NCBI GenBank assembly: GCA_016987375.1
Contig: PJRA01000263.1
Span: 287,356-308,457, forward strand
Reading direction: 5' to 3'
Length of the DNA: 21,102 nt
Origin: Brachionus koreanus
Taxonomy: Eukaryota > Rotifera > Eurotatoria > Ploima > Brachionidae
The notes beneath the pieces are model-generated. The model did no database searches. It had not been told where the DNA came from and saw only the letters and a program-made list of their open reading frames with translations. The position numbers were made by a program, and so were the translations under genes. Below, piece by piece: positions 1-9,787 of this stretch (positions are counted from its first letter, which is position 1; every line of letters starts with the position of its first letter).

Positions 1-2335
1 AGTTATTGAGAATAAAAAATTATTTTTATATATGTATATTTTTTCTTTTCTAACTTTGTCTATGAGGCTTAAATCAATAAATATAATAATAATATTTTCA
101 CGTAATGGGGCTTGATTGATTGTTTATGCAAGTGAATGTGTAGGCTTATTTGTTATCCTAGCAAAAATGTTTTAGTCTACAGCAACAGCAACAGTATCAG
201 TATTTTATTTTTTTTTAGTGTTCGGGTTAAGACAATTTTTTATTAATTATTCATTGATTTTATTCATTTGCTGAAATTACCAAATTCATTAGATTTATCG
301 TGGAGAAAAGAGAGGAAAAATTTTTACGTATTTTTAAGCGGTTATTTGAAAATAAAGGCCATGATGTCACAGTTAATTACCTTAATTTAATTTAATTTTG
401 TTCAACATTCATATTTTAGGTAATGTTTAACATTTATTTAACATTCAATTTTTATTCAATAAAAACTGCATTTAGTCTATAGGATACAAAAAAATTAACT
501 TTAAACAATGAATTTTTGTGTTTAAAAAATTTAAATAAAAAAATACTCTAAAATCTTTTAATAATAATAATGTTATAAACCTTTATTTTGATATCTCTAT
601 TCGGATCTATTAAGATCTGATGGTTCGTTTTTATATCACAAGTAATAAAAATAAAATATTTAAATAATAACTTTATTAATAAGTGGCCGCTTCTAGCCTA
701 AACAAATAACAAGAAGAAAAAGTAAATTATAGATCTTTCATGGTTTTTTTATAATAATAACGAAAAAAATAATGAGAGCCCTTGTCTAGTACTTTACACA
801 GTGGTAAATACTAGTAACTTGCTAAACGCATGAGATCATAGTATTGCACAGTGAAACTATAGACATATAAGTTGGCTAGAGTCGGTGCTGTAGTTATTGA
901 GAGAAGTACAACAATAAAAGTTATAGAAAAATTTATGTTTACCATTTATAGCAATTTGTTAAGGATCAAAATTTTTTTTCGAATTAAAAATCATTAGATA
1001 ATGTTCGAACAAATTTTAGCTATTAATTTACAATCAGACTCTTTCCTATTGTTCGATTTGCATGCTGACAAATTAAATTTTTAAAATTCATTTTTGTCTC
1101 GTTCATTTGTTTTTCTTTCATGTTGCTTTCCAACAGTCTGTAGCGTTTCAATTATTTTAATTAAAGCAAAAACAGCTTTTAATCAACTAACTTTTCGAGT
1201 TTGGCAAGACCCATTAAATTTCCCTTTTTTTTATGTTTCCTAAATCTCAGATTGACATTAACACTCAAATTCCGGAGAGATTTTTTAGCGCTTTTAATGT
1301 TACATTTTTATTTCTGTTTTTAGTTAAATAAATTTAATTATTTAAATTTTTTTTTTTCAATCAGAAATCTAAAATCAAAATGTATTAGAATTAATTTATT
1401 TTTTTTTGAAAAATATGCTTATTTACATGAAACAAAAAGTAAAAAGAAAAGGTATTATAAAGGGTCGAAAGAGTCTTTTCGTGAATTCAAAAAATGAATA
1501 ATTATTTTTTTTGAATTATTTTTTTGTTGATGTTATTTTCTTTATTATTTCCTCTTTTGTTCAGACTAGAAGTGGCCAATATTAAATAAAGTTATTATTT
1601 AAACATATTTTATTATTTGTGTTATTACCGTGATCCACCAACTCCTAACATATCTGAATAAATAGATAAAATAAAGATTTATAACTAGAAAAAGAATCCT
1701 GATAAAAATTTATGATCACTGAAAGCACAAATCACTGAAAACACGAATTTATGATGCATGTTTTAAATTTTATATTCTTCCTTTAGCGCTAAAACGCCCG
1801 AGGAGCTTTTTAGACTCCTTTTTGAAAAATTGAAACTTAATTTTTATCAAATAGAAATAAAATTTTAAATTAATTATTTAAAAATATAATATTAATTATT
1901 TTAAAAAATGGCTTTTTTTAGCTAAAAATCTTGATAGCAATTTTTTTGAAAATGAATAAATTTTCAAAGAAAATGTTTAATGACTTTATTTGAAATTTTA
2001 ATGAAAAATCAGCCGGGCTTTCTAGTATTAGTATGACGACCAATGGAACAGAATGACTTGTTTAGAAAAATTTATTTTTTTTTAGTGTTAACTTCTAATG
2101 ATGAATTTTAATAAGTAAAAGAGTAGTCCAAAATTGAATCTATCCAGAATAATTTGTAAAGATTACCTAGTTTTTTTGGATCTAGACTCCATTTTCAATT
2201 TATTAGAAAAAAGATCAACTATTTATAATAATAAAATAGGTTATTCTAATTAGATCATAAACTAGTTACTAGATACTAGAATAGATAATTAAGCAATAAC
2301 ATCATATTACATTTGACATTTAGTCTTGAATTACA
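1..2335. other. AT-rich stretch without a recognised gene
   Basis: No open frame of convincing composition was found on either strand. A 45-codon open stretch at about 258-395 (+) contains a charged segment (EKREEKFLRIFKRLFENKG) and could be an isolated exon, but it has no clear splice sites or known domain. A good hairpin lies at 786-814 (arms 786-797 and 804-814, loop ACAGTG, one bulge). A CAACAG-type short repeat lies at 179-195. A 20-base segment at 2040-2059 recurs at 9840-9859. Confidence 0.5.
2040..2059 (-). repeat. Dispersed repeat fragment, copy 1
   Basis: On the minus strand it reads AAGTCATTCTGTTCCATTGG. It differs by one base from 9859-9840, and the adjacent bases also resemble each other. 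It is probably a remnant of a retroelement untranslated region; the family is not recognised. Confidence 0.5.
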
Positions 2336-2339
2336 GGCT

Positions 2340-2412
2340 GGCTGAAAAGAAGGCACTACGCCATTCGGAGCTGCACGAACTATTCCCTTTAAATTATATT
2401 TCAAATAGAATA
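2340..2412 (+). repeat. LINE 3' tail, copy a (5'-truncated element)
   Basis: It begins GGCTGAAAAGAAGG, continues through a GGC-ACTAC-GCC mini-hairpin and CCATTC, and ends in an AAATTATATTTCAAATA segment. The same order of blocks occurs at 9512, 14103, 14457 (minus) and 15604, where several copies directly follow decayed reverse-transcriptase reading frames. This is therefore the 3' end of a non-LTR retrotransposon. No coding part is visible upstream, so the copy is probably heavily 5'-truncated. Confidence 0.65.
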
Positions 2413-2501
2413 GTCTTGAATTTCTACGCTCTTTTAATTAATCCAACATTAAATCAAGTCACGAGTCTAACATTATGTCCAGGAATTTGACTTTTTTCTC
2501 A

Positions 2502-2560
2502 TTATTTATTTTATTTATTTATTTATTTATTTATTCATTTCAGTTAACGCCTAGAAGGCG
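2502..2560 (+). repeat. (TTTA)n microsatellite followed by a short hairpin
   Basis: TTTA units run from about 2502 to 2535. They are followed by a perfect 5-bp hairpin, CGCCT-AGA-AGGCG, at 2548-2560. Such TTTA runs also end retroelement tails in this window (around 9800 and 15840), so this may be another element boundary. Confidence 0.6.
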
Positions 2561-2574
2561 ATTAGTTAAATTGT

Positions 2575-2745
2575 TATCATTTATTAAGTCAAGTTAGTTA
2601 TTTGGTTTATTGAACAAATATAATTGTCACAATAGATGAAATACACTACTACGTTGTTTACACTATTATGCTTGCGAATTACTTCATATATATTTTTAAA
2701 TTGAATTAAATGATTAAATGAATAAGAAAAAGTTTTTAATTCAAA
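2575..2745 (+). repeat. Dispersed repeat R1, copy 1
   Basis: It aligns with 8480-8640 over about 150 bp. There is a 29-base exact match (2699-2727 against 8590-8618) and shared flanking blocks (TTTATT-GAA-AAATATAA, a CACAA block and GAATTACTT). No coding potential is seen. It is an unidentified interspersed repeat, possibly a retroelement untranslated segment. Confidence 0.7.
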
Positions 2746-3640
2746 TTTATTATGATGGTACTATGATTATAATAAAATAGACTAATTTGTCTAAAATCTC
2801 AAGAGTCTTTTGGAAGCTTGACTTTTGGAATTGAAGTTATGTTTGCTTGTTTCAATTGTGTCGGCACAAAAATTAATTTTATCTTTTGTTTTTCTCTTAA
2901 AGATCGTATAGCATGACTTTTCAACAAATGTTTTTCATTTTCAATCTGAAAAGCCACCTTTCAACTATTTTTAGGTACTTATTAATTATGTTTTCAAGAT
3001 GTAAGATAAGATGAAAGGAAATTTTAAGTCAAATGTTGTAAAAAAATTTATATGCATTTTCAATATGGCTAAAATTTTTGAATATTTTTCAAGTACTCTA
3101 GTAGAGCCATCTTTGTTTTGAATTTTTGATTTGTTTTAAATTAACTTATGCTTGATTTTTTAGCAAAATATCACTTAGCCTTCTGTCGGTTTTTTATGAG
3201 ATAGAAAATATTAATCTACCTTGTAATGTAGTAGAACTGATTATAGATCATAAAATATAATTTTTTTTTTCATTAGAAAGTATAGTATATAAAACATTGA
3301 AAAGTATGAAATTTAATTTAAGATAAAAAAGGCAACATAAAAAGACCTTTTTTAAATGTCTTTTTAGATTTTAATATTGGAGACAAGTTTTTTGCATCTT
3401 TGCTGAATTAAATCTTGGTTGAGCAGGTTCAGCATTTTGCTGTTCGACAAAAAGACTTTGAGGCTAGTTTCTAATGCATTTTTGTTAGATTCACATATCA
3501 TTCATTCATGTTAGTAGTTTAAGTTTGTTAAAGGTCTCGTGATTTATTGTGTTGGAGCGAGTATCATATAATTTTGAATAACTTGTAATTTTTTAATCTT
3601 GGTTTTAAACAAGGAAAAGAATAATCTATTATTGTTTCTT
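2746..3640. other. AT-rich stretch, nothing recognised
   Basis: Poly-A and poly-T runs and short AT palindromes only. There is a small CAGCA-TTT-TGCTG hairpin near 3431. No open frame or RNA gene is supported. Confidence 0.5.
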
Positions 3641-3905
3641 TTTTTTTTAATAGTTTATTTAATATTTAAAATATATAGCTTTGAGTAAAAAAAACTCCTT
3701 TCGCTTTTGGTATTTAAAATTTAAAAAAAAGTGTCCATAAAAAAGTTATATTAAATTAATTAGAATTTGAAAGAGAAATTAGAAATGTTATAGAAAAACT
3801 GTTGTCCATTGGAAGAGCTCATTTGAGATTTTACAAAGTAAGGTTTTAAGTTCAGAACTTCTTGAGCTTTCAACAAAAACATCATTATAATCTTGTATGA
3901 GTGAA
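3640..3905 (+). repeat. Dispersed repeat R2, copy 1
   Basis: It is collinear with 14180-14390. Both copies carry a GCTTTGA-TAA block, then CTTTYGC, then (about 100 bp later) TTGAGCTTTCAA and ATATAATCYTGTATGA-like blocks in the same order and spacing. The copies are diverged by substitutions and small indels. Copy 2 lies directly against a LINE tail, so R2 may belong to a retroelement. Confidence 0.6.
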
Positions 3906-4600
3906 ATAATGAGTGTGTTTTTGTATATTAAACTTTTTTTTATGTACTTTTCAAGCAGAATTCTGAGTCTTGATTCAATTCTATTTCTGACTGACTGAGT
4001 GAATATATAGTTAAACGATTCTGTGAACTAGCCAAATGAATGTACACTGTTAATCTTACAATCACCAGATTGATACAAGGCTTGGCCTTTTTCAACCCTT
4101 TGTTCTTTGTTGAAATAATTAATTTGTAGACATTATTTGTTGATTTTTTATAGTTGCAGAAGTTGAAATTAAATGTCAAATGCCCAGTTGGTCGGTTAAT
4201 TCAATTAGAAGTTAAAACAAAAAGTCAGGGTTTATTTAATTAAGTATGATTATACTTAAAGGATTTTATTCTAGAGAAATTAAAAGGAAAAAAGAAAAAA
4301 ATAATCATCTTTTTGATATTTTTTTCTTATTTATTTGGCATTGTGAAAATTCATACAAAACTTTCAATAAAAAATATAAAAAATCTTAAAACTTTTGCTC
4401 TAATAATCATAAATTTGTTCTGCAGATGAACAAATATTTCACCTAAAACATAAAAATTTTATCCCATGTTTTATTAAATGAAATTATGTTTAAATTTTCA
4501 TAAAAAAACAAGTTTTTCTTCTGTTATCACATGAATTCGCTTGTCTTTTAGAACTCAAAAATAAATATTCTAATTTTAAAAGAAATTGAATTGAGAGTTA
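3906..4600. other. AT-rich stretch without a recognised gene
   Basis: A minus-strand open frame at 3940-4179 (79 codons) has no recognisable domain and no supporting codon composition. Nothing else is seen on either strand. Confidence 0.5.
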
Positions 4601-4602
4601 GC

Positions 4603-4648
4603 ATGCTTGAACTAGATAGATCTAAACAACAGCAGTTTAATTGTAATA
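4603..4648 (+). CDS. Candidate first coding exon of the RGS gene (speculative)
   Basis: An ATG at 4603 opens 15 codons (MLELDRSKQQQFNCN) and one extra base, followed by a good donor, GTGAGA, at 4649. The exon ends in phase 1. This would fit an acceptor AG at 5074-5075, letting translation continue into the open frame of the next exon. The pyrimidine tract before that acceptor is poor, and short ATG-plus-donor combinations arise often by chance in such DNA. A transcript read crossing 4648 to about 5076 would settle it. Confidence 0.2.
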
Positions 4649-5059
4649 GTGAGAGAACAACTACAATACAAATTTAAATTAAATAAAATTTTTTTTTATT
4701 TTTTAAATTTTTTTATTTAAAAACTTTTTTGTCGTAAATCTATAACTTAGTAGACCAGGTGACATAATTTTAGTCTGATTATGTCATTGTAGCATTGTTT
4801 ACAATTGAAATTACTAAAAGCTAAAGACATTAGCTAATAACTAAAAGCTTATGGCAATAGACATTTATTATTTGTATGCGGAAAAGCATTGCTATTAAAA
4901 AACATTCTATCATTTTGAAGAGGTTAATTAAACACAATCACAGCGATAGTAGTTTCAAAAGTACCTCACGTTTCCACTTAAAAAATTTCCTAATTTCATT
5001 TTTATTCAAAACAAAAAAATAATTTTTTATATTTTCATATTTTTATTTTTTAATAAAAG

Positions 5060-5593
5060 GTTAAATTTAAATCAGAGACAAATTTTATTTCAAATTTGGA
5101 TTATGGAAAAGATTCAAAGAAGAAATGCGACAGGCCTAAACAAACAAAGCAAATATCAAACGACAAAAAATTAGACAAAAAGTTAGAAAAAAAGTCGTCC
5201 ACTTCGATTTACATGTTTTCTGGTATTAGTAAGCCATTGATTAAAATGAATTCAAAGCTTAAATTTCGTTCGAAATCAAGCACACAACTAGTCAATCAAA
5301 TATCTAGTGTAAACATGAGCAGTTTAGCTGATTCACTTGAAAATCCAGAAATGAGAAATAAACTCGAGTCCATCGAGTCCAAAGACGAGTCCGAATCGGA
5401 CAAAAGCGAATGTAAACGAAAAACAAGTGTCTTGCACGGCTACTATGCCAACAACTATCAATTGTATCACAATCTAAATAATCATACTAGAAACCAAAAA
5501 CGATATTCAAATGCAAACAATGATGCCTATTCAAATTTAAATCAAAATTCCAATTCCAATTCCAATGTCAAGTCAATAGCGACTAATTTGTAA
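5060..5593 (+). CDS. Polar, low-complexity coding exon; probable N-terminal exon of the RGS gene
   Basis: The frame is open from 5057 (in-frame stop at 5054-5056) to a TAA at 5591-5593. Its GC content and codon use are clearly above the surrounding noncoding DNA, so I take it as real coding sequence. The first ATG is at 5213 (MFSGISKPL) in a weak initiation context. The frame continues upstream to possible acceptors at 5058-5059 or 5074-5075, so an earlier exon is likely. The product is Lys/Ser rich, then acidic (ESKDESESDKSE), then Asn/Ser/Tyr rich, and looks disordered with no recognised domain. A GTAAAT donor at 5590 overlaps the stop and would end the exon at 5589 in phase 2, exactly what the RGS exon at 10652 needs. 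Alternatively it is the last exon of a separate gene ending at the TAA. Confidence 0.6.
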   Translation, partial: VKFKSETNFISNLDYGKDSKKKCDRPKQTKQISNDKKLDKKLEKKSSTSIYMFSGISKPLIKMNSKLKFRSKSSTQLVNQISSVNMSSLADSLENPEMRNKLESIESKDESESDKSECKRKTSVLHGYYANNYQLYHNLNNHTRNQKRYSNANNDAYSNLNQNSNSNSNVKSIATNL

Positions 5594-5626
5594 ATATTCA
5601 TTTTTTTTTCATTTTACCTACTAGAC

Positions 5627-5869
5627 TCAATATAGCTTTATAATTTGAATTAAAGTCATTGTTACTTTTTTGGTGTTAATAAGGTTTTTATCTTTATAAA
5701 ATAAATTAATTGTCTTTAAGTTTATTCTAAAGATTTTTATTTTAAAAATATTGGATTGGAAAGACAAATTTCTGAGACTTTGATCCGAAAGTTGAATAAA
5801 AATTAAACCTTGTTTATTTGGATCTCTTGGTTTCAGTCTTCTAGAGTTCACTAATTTAACTTCTGTCAT
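5627..5869 (-). pseudogene. Possible LINE ORF1-like fragment
   Basis: This is an 80-codon minus-strand frame. Its first half (RRLKPRDPNKQGLIFIQL, then SDQSLRN and later FRINL) resembles the charged RNA-binding part of LINE ORF1 proteins, where a basic strand, a hydrophobic strand and a second basic strand follow one another. The second half degenerates into AT-rich codons. No frame continues on either side. The assignment rests on style alone, and chance translation of AT-rich DNA remains possible. Confidence 0.3.
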
Positions 5870-6400
5870 ATCAATATCCTGAAAAACTTATTTGATCTTA
5901 TATATCTCAGCTTCTGCTTCCTATTTACTAAAAACATATTTTTGTGACTCAAAAATGATAAGGTTTTTATTTCCTTTTTTCTCCTTCATTGAATTCATTG
6001 ATAGTTTCATTTTTTACAACTATTTGTTCAAGATGTTTTTTTTTTTAGCTTTTAGCACGACCTCTATTTACCAAATATTTTTATTTATTATATTACTTAA
6101 ATTTAAAAATTTAATGTTTCGAAGTCTATTTTTTATTTTTCTTTCATCATTAATAGAATAAAACATTTATAAGAATCAAACAGTTTGAGGCAATCTAGCT
6201 TGTTTAATTTGTTATGAAGCAGAGCGTCACTTTTTTGCGCCCAATTCCCATACTTACATATGATTAGATCTTAATTTCATGTATACTTTTGAATGCAAGT
6301 TTCCAACTGTGAATCTAAGTCTATTTCTAATTTAAATTTATTTTTATAGTTTAAAAATTTATTCAATCTGTGTTTTTTTATTGTGTACACGTATGTTTAT
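5870..6400. other. AT-rich stretch without a recognised gene
   Basis: The plus-strand open frame 5892-6161 encodes a Phe/Leu/Ile-rich string typical of translated poly-T DNA and is not accepted as a gene. A minus-strand GTAAGT at about 6255 could be a splice donor, but no supported exon ends there. Confidence 0.5.
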
Positions 6401-6401
6401 G

Positions 6402-6658
6402 TTAATTGAACATAAATTTTATATAGATAAAGTTAAAGAGTAAGGAAGTAAAAATCAGAATGGGATATCTGACTCCATCAAACAATGCCTAGAAAATATA
6501 GGCAAGGAGACTTATAGAAAAATGCTTATAGTATTAACTAGAATTAACTTAAGTCCCATTTAATTAAAACATAAGAAAGAAAATATATTACCTGTTGTGG
6601 AAATCCATTGATTAACTGGTGATCCTCCATTCTTCGATTTGAATTGAATTTTTGCCTC
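6402..6658 (-). CDS. Candidate two-exon minus-strand mini-gene (41 codons), speculative
   Basis: On the minus strand an acceptor-like CTAG precedes 6658. An ATG lies at 6630 in a good context (AGA before, G after), and a CAG|GTAATA donor lies at 6592/6591. A clean acceptor (CTATATTTTCTAG) ends at 6489. Splicing this 103-bp intron joins MEDHQLINGFPQQ to ALFDGVRYPILIFTS and a hydrophobic tail, ending at TAA 6404-6402. The first exon also has a second open frame (it contains KIQFKSKNGG), so it could instead be an internal exon. No domain is recognised. It lies inside the proposed RGS intron on the opposite strand. Confidence 0.3.
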
Positions 6659-6664
6659 CTAGTT

Positions 6665-7224
6665 CGAAATTGAGAAAAGAAAACTTGAATAATAATTAAC
6701 ATTATTTACAAAATTTATTTAGAACTGTTTCAAAAACTTGTCTTTAATTTCTCTTCACCTCTTTACTTCATTTTATTTTTTTTTGTTTTCTTTTATCATT
6801 GCTTTAAAGGCGTTCATTGAAATAATAATAATAATAATAAATGAAAAATGAAGCATGATTATCAATTATCGAGTAAGATTTATATTCAGCATTTTTTACT
6901 TCAATTACTAATACTTATTTGCTCGGTTTTTACGACATGTAGTTTCTTATCAAGAACATGTTTTGAAAATGTAAAGGGATGAAGGTCTTCCTAAATTTTT
7001 TCTTTTTTATAGATTACAAATTACGACCACTTGTCATCTGTTTTGTAGGATTGATTTTATTTTTAAAGTATTTAGTAATTTTTATTATAATTGTTATCGA
7101 AATAATCTATAAAAAAAAAAAATAATTTAAATTTTTTGTTTCATTTTGTTGATGAAATGAATAATTAATTGAGTAGAAAATTGTCAATGGATTTTTATTG
7201 ATATGATATATTTAAAAAAATTTC
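6665..7224. other. AT-rich stretch with an (AAT)n run
   Basis: An (AAT)7-like microsatellite lies at 6820-6840. No open frame, RNA gene or element boundary is otherwise recognised before the palindromic element at 7225. Confidence 0.5.
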
Positions 7225-7401
7225 TCAAACAATGGCAAAATGAAAATAACTTTATATTTTTAGATTTTTTGTGCAATTTTTCAGAAAATTAAAAAAACTT
7301 CTTCAAATTATTTGAGAATAAAATTAAAAAATTTCCTAAATATTGCACAACAATCTAAAAATATAAAAATGTAAAATTATTTTCATTTTGCCTTAAACAA
7401 T
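7225..7401. mobile_element. Palindromic MITE-like element with target-site duplication
   Basis: The element spans 7234-7392 (159 bp) and is almost entirely an inverted repeat. The termini GGCAAAATGAAAATAA and its reverse complement match perfectly over 16 bp. After a small indel the arms keep pairing through AGATT-TTGTGCAAT and further, to a central TCAAATTATTTGA palindrome. It is flanked by TCAAACAAT (7225-7233) and TTAAACAAT (7393-7401), a 9-bp duplication with one mismatch. Long terminal inverted repeats with a 9-bp duplication fit a non-autonomous Mutator-like element; an 8-bp reading would fit hAT. There is no coding capacity. Confidence 0.7.
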
Positions 7402-8180
7402 AGTTTATTGTAGATTTTTTCTATTTTCTGCATATTAATTGATATCAATTATCATTTATTTGAAAAGATATATCTAAAAATATAATTTATCTATTATTAG
7501 ATAAATAATTTAGATAAATAATAGATAATTAAAGATAAACAATAAAAATTGAAAAATTAAAATACATGTCAGAAATTAGCTGAAAAGTAAAGGCGAAGTC
7601 ATTTTGACTTGATGTCTAATTTAAAATATTAATAAATATACTATAATTTAGGATTATGCTAAATATTTTTAATTAATAGTCTAATAAATAATCTCTTATT
7701 TAGTCTGGCGTTCAGTTATTTTATCTTATCTAATAAATTTATCTATTATTTTTAAAGACATTTTTTTTTCATTTTAAAATCTAGTCTTTTAAAATAATTG
7801 ATTTCTATAAAATTCTCAAAAGGCCTAAACAGAAAATAATCTATAGAAATATTATAAAAATAGATTTAGATCAATCTAAGATACATGAAAATAAAAAGTT
7901 GTATAAAAATAGATATAAGCAATTAGCTCAATAGAATTTATGAAAAATAAGTGCTTCTTTAATTAAACAGTCAATTCATTTCTAATTAGAAAAAAAAAAA
8001 GAGGCTTTTTCTCTCTTATGGCTCAATTTCTTTAGAGACTTTCAAATTTAGTTAAACACGTAATTATTTCAACGTTTCAGTCTATTCTATAGATTTTCAT
8101 TATTATTTATTAAAGTAGTTTTTTTATTTTTTACAAATTCACTGTAAAATTAATAATATTTGTCTTTTATGTTTTTTTCA
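7402..8180. other. AT-rich stretch with short inverted repeats
   Basis: An imperfect palindrome lies at 7487-7528, with outer arms TTATCTATTATT and AATAATAGATAA. No gene, tRNA or coding remnant was recognised in the rest. Confidence 0.5.
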
Positions 8181-8184
8181 AAGT

Positions 8185-8245
8185 TGCCATTTCAACCGGC
8201 CAAGGCTTTGCCGAACTATATTTTAAATAAATATATTATTATTTA
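8185..8245 (+). repeat. LINE 3' tail, copy b (partial)
   Basis: It matches the second half of the tail family: CCATTTCAACCGGCC, then a hairpin AAGGC-TTT-GCC, then an AACTATATTTTAAATAAATA segment. The upstream GGCTGAAAAGAAGG block is missing or too degraded to see. Confidence 0.6.
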
Positions 8246-8479
8246 TCAAAAGCTTTAAACAAATTTTTTTTTAAAATTAAGAATCAATAGATGGTTTGAT
8301 GTTTAGTCAGTAATTTTTTATCTAGTAATGCTTATGTTGTGCAAAACTATTAGAATGCTCTTGTTTATTCATTAACAGATTTAATTTTGCATAGCTTCTC
8401 CTGAATAAAATCTGAAATTTGATCAAAATTACATATTGAAATTAGACAAACATTTTTTTTTCATTATTAAGTTTTTTTC

Positions 8480-8640
8480 TGTGCTTCTACAGTGATAGTT
8501 TAGTTTATTTGAATAAATATAAATGGCACAACTGATGATATACACCAAATTTTTAAGTAATATGTATGTGAATTACTTTATTTTTTTTTAATTGAATTAA
8601 ATGATTAAATGAATAAGAGAAAAAAAAAGTTTTAATTTTG
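8480..8640 (+). repeat. Dispersed repeat R1, copy 2
   Basis: This is the partner of the repeat at 2575-2745, sharing an exact 29-base block at 8590-8618 and collinear diverged blocks before it. No coding potential. Confidence 0.7.
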
Positions 8641-8940
8641 TTTTGCATTGGGCTTTCAATTTTTAAAAGAATGTCATCAAATCTTTATGTACAATTGTTG
8701 AGTTTAAACTATGGTCATAAACTTGTAAGATAATTTAATTAAAGTATCCATTAGCGTAACATAACGTAAATTTTTTTTAAATATCAAAATCAAGTTACCG
8801 CTTGACAAAAATGTTACAAGTTTTAAAGCAATAGTTTTTGTTCTATTTTTTTTTATTTTACACCCAATTTTATATATTTTGTCAATGGCTCAAAGAAGTA
8901 CAACAAATTTTCATAAAAATTAATTTGGTCGGTTATCCGT
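8641..8940. other. AT-rich stretch before the LINE reading frame
   Basis: No feature is recognised. Upstream reverse-transcriptase sequence expected for a full LINE is not visible, so the following copy is 5'-truncated or its upstream part has decayed. Confidence 0.45.
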
Positions 8941-8951
8941 GGTTCGTCTAA

Positions 8952-9452
8952 ATGGCTTACGCAATTCCAAATTTTTTAGGCATTAAATTCGACCCAAAGC
9001 TCAACTTCAAAAAATTAATCGAAAGTCTAAGCGGAAAAGTCATGTCTAAAATCAACCTTATTCGGAGGATAAAAGGACTAAAACTCTCTAATTCAATTCT
9101 CCTAAGCAAAATTATTTTTAGAAATTTTATTCGATCACAATTTGACTATGCTTTTATTCCTCTTTCAAGCTCGACTCAAAAAATTTCCGGTGATCTACAA
9201 AAAATGCAAAACCGAATTCTGAGACACATCAAGTTTTTCCCACTGAAGACGAGAATTACAAACATCCACAATTATTTAAAAATTGACATGGTTGCTCCTA
9301 GAACAAAATTGCTTTTAGATAAATTCCTCTTGAAGCGAGTAGAACATCAGCAATTAATCAAAGATCTAGATTGTTTTTCAACTAATTCGTACGAAATAAA
9401 CCCGAAATTTCGCTCACTTTATGAAGAATTTAAGAACGTGTTAAATAACTGA
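8952..9452 (+). pseudogene. LINE (non-LTR retrotransposon) reverse transcriptase, C-terminal fragment
   Basis: This is a 166-codon frame ending in TGA. Nominal residues 8-30 (FLGIKFDPKLNFKK) are the YLG-type block that follows the reverse-transcriptase palm in jockey/CR1-like elements. Residues about 55-95 (FIRSQFDYAFIP, then LQKMQNRILRHIKF) form the thumb-side helical region. Both blocks reappear in the copies at 13614 (+) and 14741-15192 (-), which supports the assignment from within the window. The catalytic palm is absent and a stop precedes the nominal start, so the copy is 5'-truncated. Apart from that the frame is intact, and it is followed 60 bp later by the family's 3' tail. It probably lies in the RGS intron in sense orientation. 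Confidence 0.85.
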
Positions 9453-9511
9453 TCCTTTAAACTGATCCAAATCACAAATTTCTTTATTTATATTCATTTT
9501 CTCAATCGCTA

Positions 9512-9549
9512 GGCTGAAAAAAAAGACTTAGTTCCATTCTGTGTGGCCT
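9512..9549 (+). repeat. LINE 3' tail, copy c, left part (interrupted by a SINE)
   Basis: It starts GGCTGAAAAAAAAGACTTAG, continues through TTCCATTC and stops in the middle of a hairpin at GGCCTGAGG. The tail resumes at 9788-9825. The break coincides with a direct repeat of GAGGTTT, the duplication made by a SINE insertion. It is the 3' end of the LINE fragment that ends at 9452. Confidence 0.8.
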
Positions 9550-9556
9550 GAGGTTT

Positions 9557-9787
9557 TTTTTTTTCCTTATTCACTCCTTGTGGAGCATAGGGTCATTACT
9601 TTTGATTTCCACTCAAGTCGATTTTTCCCACGAGTTTCTTTCGTTTTTCTTGATTTCTTTGTAACTTGAAATGTCTTGGACGGTCGGGTAGTTAACCCAA
9701 CGCGTTTGCAGCCGGACTGGGTGAGGATTCGAACCCACGACCTCCTGATTGGATGTCAGGTGTTCTAACCACTACACCACAGGACTG
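9557..9787 (-). mobile_element. tRNA-derived SINE inserted in a LINE tail, flanked by GAGGTTT duplications
   Basis: On the minus strand the 231-bp element starts with a tRNA-like head (9787 to about 9713). The A box TGGTGTAGTGG is at 9779-9769 and a perfect B box GGTTCGAATCC at 9735-9725. An intact 5-bp anticodon stem (CCTGA/TCAGG) encloses the loop CATCCAA, in which the universal U33 is A. The acceptor arms do not pair and the T stem carries an extra base, so this is not a working tRNA. A short body with a GGGT-TAACT-ACCC hairpin follows. The 3' end (9628-9569) reads as a LINE C-terminus (RLEWKSKVMTLCSTRSE, stop) and runs into a poly-A tract. Direct repeats GAGGTTT at 9550-9556 and 9788-9794 flank it. 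Confidence 0.85.

Noticed and set aside
3940..4179. 79-codon minus-strand frame
   Set aside because: No recognisable motif and noncoding composition.
5892..6161. 89-codon plus-strand frame looking like a membrane protein
   Set aside because: Phe/Leu/Ile richness is what T-rich noncoding DNA translates to. There is no balanced codon use, no domain and no splice support.
8957..8964. TTACGCAA as a regulatory site
   Set aside because: It lies within the coding part of a LINE fragment, far from any promoter. It is noted only as a chance control for the two octamers upstream of the bZIP gene.
9713..9787. A functional tRNA-Gly (UCC) gene on the minus strand
   Set aside because: The anticodon loop has A instead of the universal U33, the acceptor arms do not pair, the T stem has an extra base, and the segment is the head of a longer element with target-site duplications and a poly-A end.
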